Assembly: GCA_902770835.1 (NCBI GenBank)
Contig: CACXUM010000003.1
Coordinates: 1 to 64,000, forward strand
Length of the DNA stretch: 64,000 nucleotides
Reading direction: 5' to 3'
Origin: an uncultured Bacteroidia bacterium
GTDB taxonomy: Bacteria > Bacteroidota > Bacteroidia > Bacteroidales > F082
Shown here: positions 63,581 to 64,000 of the stretch, in pieces
How positions within the stretch are numbered: the first letter of the stretch is position 1
Layout of the letters: each line of letters begins with the position of its first letter
Translations under genes and position numbers: made by a program
Notes under the pieces: generated by a model
Databases searched by the model: none
Seen by the model: the letters and a program-made list of their open reading frames with translations, nothing else
What the model was told of the DNA's origin: nothing

Positions 63581-64000
63581 ATGGCGTATATACAATATGA
63601 TGGTGTCGGCATCACCGCCATGGCGGCAGCTGTGCCTAAACGCGTTATCGTGAATAGGGAATACACGGAAGTGTTTTCCAAGGCAGAGGCCGATGAGATT
63701 GTAGATAAGACAGGCATCGAACAACGCCGCTTTGCCGACGAGAACACCTGTTCGTCCGACCTTTGTTTGGCAGCGGCAGAGAAGCTGATTGCCGACAACA
63801 GCATCGACAAGGAAGACATTGAGCTATTGGTGTTCATCTCACAGACACCTGACTATAGAATGCCTGCCACATCTGTAACTTTGCAGCACCGTTTGGGCCT
63901 GCCCAACAAGACTATCGCTTTCGACATCAATCTTGGATGCTCGGCATTCATTTACGGATTGTCGGTGGTGTATGGCATGATGGAGCGCAGCAACCTAAAA
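63581..64000 (+). CDS. 3-oxoacyl-ACP synthase III-like protein (3' truncated by window)
   Basis: The first 140 codons are present and run off the window. The start MAYIQYDGVGITAMAAAVPK, TGIEQRRFAD (about 44-53), SDLCLAAAEKLI, and DINLGCSAFIYGLS with catalytic Cys120 match the KAS III/FabH family. Such enzymes in polysaccharide loci can build short acyl chains, such as 3-hydroxybutyryl, on a dedicated carrier protein. It is adjacent to that carrier protein here. The His and Asn of the catalytic triad lie past the window. Confidence 0.88.
   Translation, partial: MAYIQYDGVGITAMAAAVPKRVIVNREYTEVFSKAEADEIVDKTGIEQRRFADENTCSSDLCLAAAEKLIADNSIDKEDIELLVFISQTPDYRMPATSVTLQHRLGLPNKTIAFDINLGCSAFIYGLSVVYGMMERSNLK

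Overview
This window comes from a member of the Bacteroidota, probably order Bacteroidales. The evidence is the family's TAnnTTTG-type -7 promoter boxes upstream of many starts, BACON-domain lipoproteins, a secreted peptidase with a type IX secretion sorting tail, a DUF4954 protein, and typical Bacteroidales AAA ATPases. No insertion sequence, CRISPR array or rRNA gene was seen. There is one tRNA, tRNA-Cys(GCA).

Region 1 (1-13,300) is mostly core genome. It holds the tail of a surface protein, RNase R, two tandem BACON lipoproteins with a membrane glycosyltransferase, tRNA-Cys, an MBOAT acyltransferase with an SGNH-like partner, a DUF4143 ATPase next to the debris of another ATPase, glutamyl-tRNA synthetase, and tsaB with an M28 peptidase on the minus strand.

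Region 2 (13,440-25,900) starts with an orphan TaqI-like adenine methyltransferase. It continues with what looks like a lipid-carrier sugar module: a GtrB/ArnC-like GT2 enzyme, a WecD-like acetyltransferase, two EmrE/ArnE-F-like small transporters, GT-C membrane proteins and a WecE-like aminotransferase. The simplest reading is that Fuc4NAc or a relative is made, loaded on undecaprenyl phosphate, flipped and transferred outside. The module is interrupted by an AAA-PD-(D/E)XK gene, which is preceded by a truncated second copy of the first small transporter and by a decayed AlbA_2-type gene. One GT-C gene carries two compensating frameshifts at T6 runs.

Region 3 (25,900-64,000, continuing past the end) is a large surface polysaccharide locus. 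It encodes nucleotide-sugar enzymes (galE, rfbB, rfbA, two FdtA-like ketoisomerases, an FdtB-like transaminase, a WlbA-like dehydrogenase, ugd and a short second UDP-sugar dehydrogenase), Wzx, a Wzy-like protein, a PglC-like initiating phosphosugar transferase and two GT4 glycosyltransferases. It also has an unusually rich decoration set: six ATP-grasp proteins, two dehydrogenases of the alanine/saccharopine/carboxyethyl-ornithine superfamily, an amino-acid-type adenylation enzyme with a carrier protein, a KAS III enzyme and several GNAT or FemAB-like transferases. I infer that the polymer carries amino-acid, opine or acyl substituents, perhaps on Fuc3N/Qui3N. No chemistry can be fixed from sequence alone.

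The most unusual structure is a family of about 30-bp repeats (TCACACAGAAA followed by CACRGAAAN units, period 9). They flank a GxxExxY gene at 52,850-53,432 in inverted orientation. They also sit in frame inside two neighbouring aminotransferase-like genes, where they encode Thr-Glu-Ser peptides. Much of 7.4-8.3, 20-25.9, 38.8-46.3 and 57-61 kb is visibly AT-richer than the flanking genes, as expected of acquired surface-polysaccharide genes.
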